Below, in pieces: positions 63,435-64,000 of a DNA stretch of 64,000 nt. The notes below the pieces were generated by a model that was not told the origin of the DNA, did not search any database, and worked only from the letters and a program-made list of their open reading frames with translations. The DNA comes from Flavobacteriaceae bacterium MAR_2010_72 (GTDB lineage: Bacteria; Bacteroidota; Bacteroidia; Flavobacteriales; Flavobacteriaceae), in NCBI GenBank assembly GCA_003550275.1, contig QXCW01000002.1, positions 558,001 through 622,000 on the forward strand, written 5' to 3'. Positions within the stretch are counted from its first letter, which is position 1, and each line of letters begins with the position of its first letter. The position numbers and the translations under genes are program-made.

Positions 63435-64000
63435 TTAGGAATTAGCGATAGCTTTTAAATCTTTGACAGTTTCTATTGGATTTGAACTTCCAAACACATA
63501 ACTGCCCGCCACTAAAACGTCGGCACCAACATCAACTAATTGTTTAGCATTTTTGTTTGTAACTCCTCCATCAATCTCAATTTTGGTTGAAGCATTCTTT
63601 CGTGTAATGAGTTCTTTTAATTGTGCTACTTTATTGTAAGTGTTCTCAATAAAACTTTGGCCACCAAAACCTGGATTGACGCTCATCACACATACCAAAT
63701 CAATATCATTTATTGTATCTTCTAAAACATTAATATTGGTGTGCGGATTAAGTGCTACACCAGCTTGCATACCTTCAGCTTTTATAGCTTGTAAGGTTCT
63801 GTGCAAATGCGTACAGGCTTCATAATGTACTGTTAATATGTTACTGCCTAAATCAGCAAAAGTTTTAATATATCGGTCTGGATCAACAATCATTAAATGC
63901 ACATCAATGGTTTTATTTGCATGCTTTGAGATGGCTTTTAACACTGGCATCCCAAAAGAGATATTGGGCACAAATACACCATCCATAATATCAATATGAA
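63435..64000 (-). CDS. rpe: Ribulose-phosphate 3-epimerase, 5' end cut by window edge
   Basis: The visible 188 codons are the C-terminal part of this TIM-barrel enzyme, which interconverts ribulose-5-phosphate and xylulose-5-phosphate in the pentose phosphate pathway. Family motifs are DIMDGVFVPNISFG (metal-binding Asp), VHLMIVDPDRYI, VMSVNPGFGGQSFIE and EIDGGVTNKNA. The frame stays open to the window edge (HIDIMDG), so the ATG at 63984-63986 is internal and the true start lies beyond 64000. Confidence 0.95.
   Translation of the reverse strand, partial: HIDIMDGVFVPNISFGMPVLKAISKHANKTIDVHLMIVDPDRYIKTFADLGSNILTVHYEACTHLHRTLQAIKAEGMQAGVALNPHTNINVLEDTINDIDLVCVMSVNPGFGGQSFIENTYNKVAQLKELITRKNASTKIEIDGGVTNKNAKQLVDVGADVLVAGSYVFGSSNPIETVKDLKAIANS

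Noticed and set aside
1-64000. CRISPR arrays, insertion sequences, prophage or integrase genes
   Set aside because: No regularly spaced repeats of the right size, no transposase or integrase motifs and no inverted-repeat-bounded gene were seen; the 60-bp repeat near tRNA-Arg has only two copies.

Overview
The window is AT-rich, almost fully coding DNA from a member of the Bacteroidota, most likely a marine Flavobacteriaceae. The reasons are the SusC/SusD pair with surface lipoproteins, promoters matching the Bacteroidota -7 element TAnnTTTG, a mevalonate-pathway gene pair with a GYDIA-type GHMP kinase, a class II HMG-CoA reductase, a long FtsZ ending in SFLHDNVD, and very weak Shine-Dalgarno sites. 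No phage, insertion sequence or CRISPR array was seen. The species cannot be named from the sequence alone.

Region 1 (1-20456, all minus strand) is a polysaccharide utilization locus (PUL). A membrane-spanning SusR-like regulator lies upstream. It is followed by SusC, SusD, a lipoprotein with two tandem LamG-like domains, two paralogous GH144-type lipoproteins (PF10091 glycoamylase-like), a metallophosphoesterase, a CE1-like esterase, a GH3 beta-glucosidase, a GH2 enzyme, a second esterase and an S1 sulfatase cut by the window edge. The enzyme genes are spaced by 0-11 bp or overlap by 4 bp. Two regulatory signals stand out: four TGACGTA motifs upstream of susC and a 16-bp hairpin between the binding-protein genes and the enzyme genes. 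The enzyme set would fit a beta-glucan, possibly a substituted beta-1,2-glucan, but the sulfatase and GH2 leave the substrate open.

Region 2 (20587-34862) begins with tRNA-Phe and its promoter and terminator. A plus-strand run follows: coaX, an outer-membrane barrel, a TPR protein, lptC, a small membrane protein, a CNNM/CBS protein and a PpiD/SurA-like isomerase, a set that looks like envelope biogenesis. The convergent mvaA and GHMP kinase genes supply the mevalonate pathway. Two tandem POT peptide transporters and an exported thioredoxin follow.

Region 3 (34867-44478) holds comEC, an NlpC/P60 hydrolase, lpxB, a small membrane protein and surE on the minus strand; a tail-specific protease and an orphan ABC permease on the plus strand; and engB with an alpha/beta hydrolase on the minus strand.

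Region 4 (44700-60304) is a complete-looking division and cell wall (dcw) cluster on the plus strand: mraZ, rsmH, ftsL, ftsI, murE, mraY, murD, ftsW, murG, murC, ftsQ, ftsA, ftsZ. It lacks murF and ddl, starts with three 10-bp MraZ-box repeats and a -7 element, and ends in a terminator. Four of its genes use GTG or TTG starts.

Region 5 (60305-64000) has a YqeY protein, tRNA-Arg(UCG) with its terminator and a 60-bp direct repeat, an MtfA-like peptidase, a CBS-pair protein, a CHRD lipoprotein and the 3' part of rpe.
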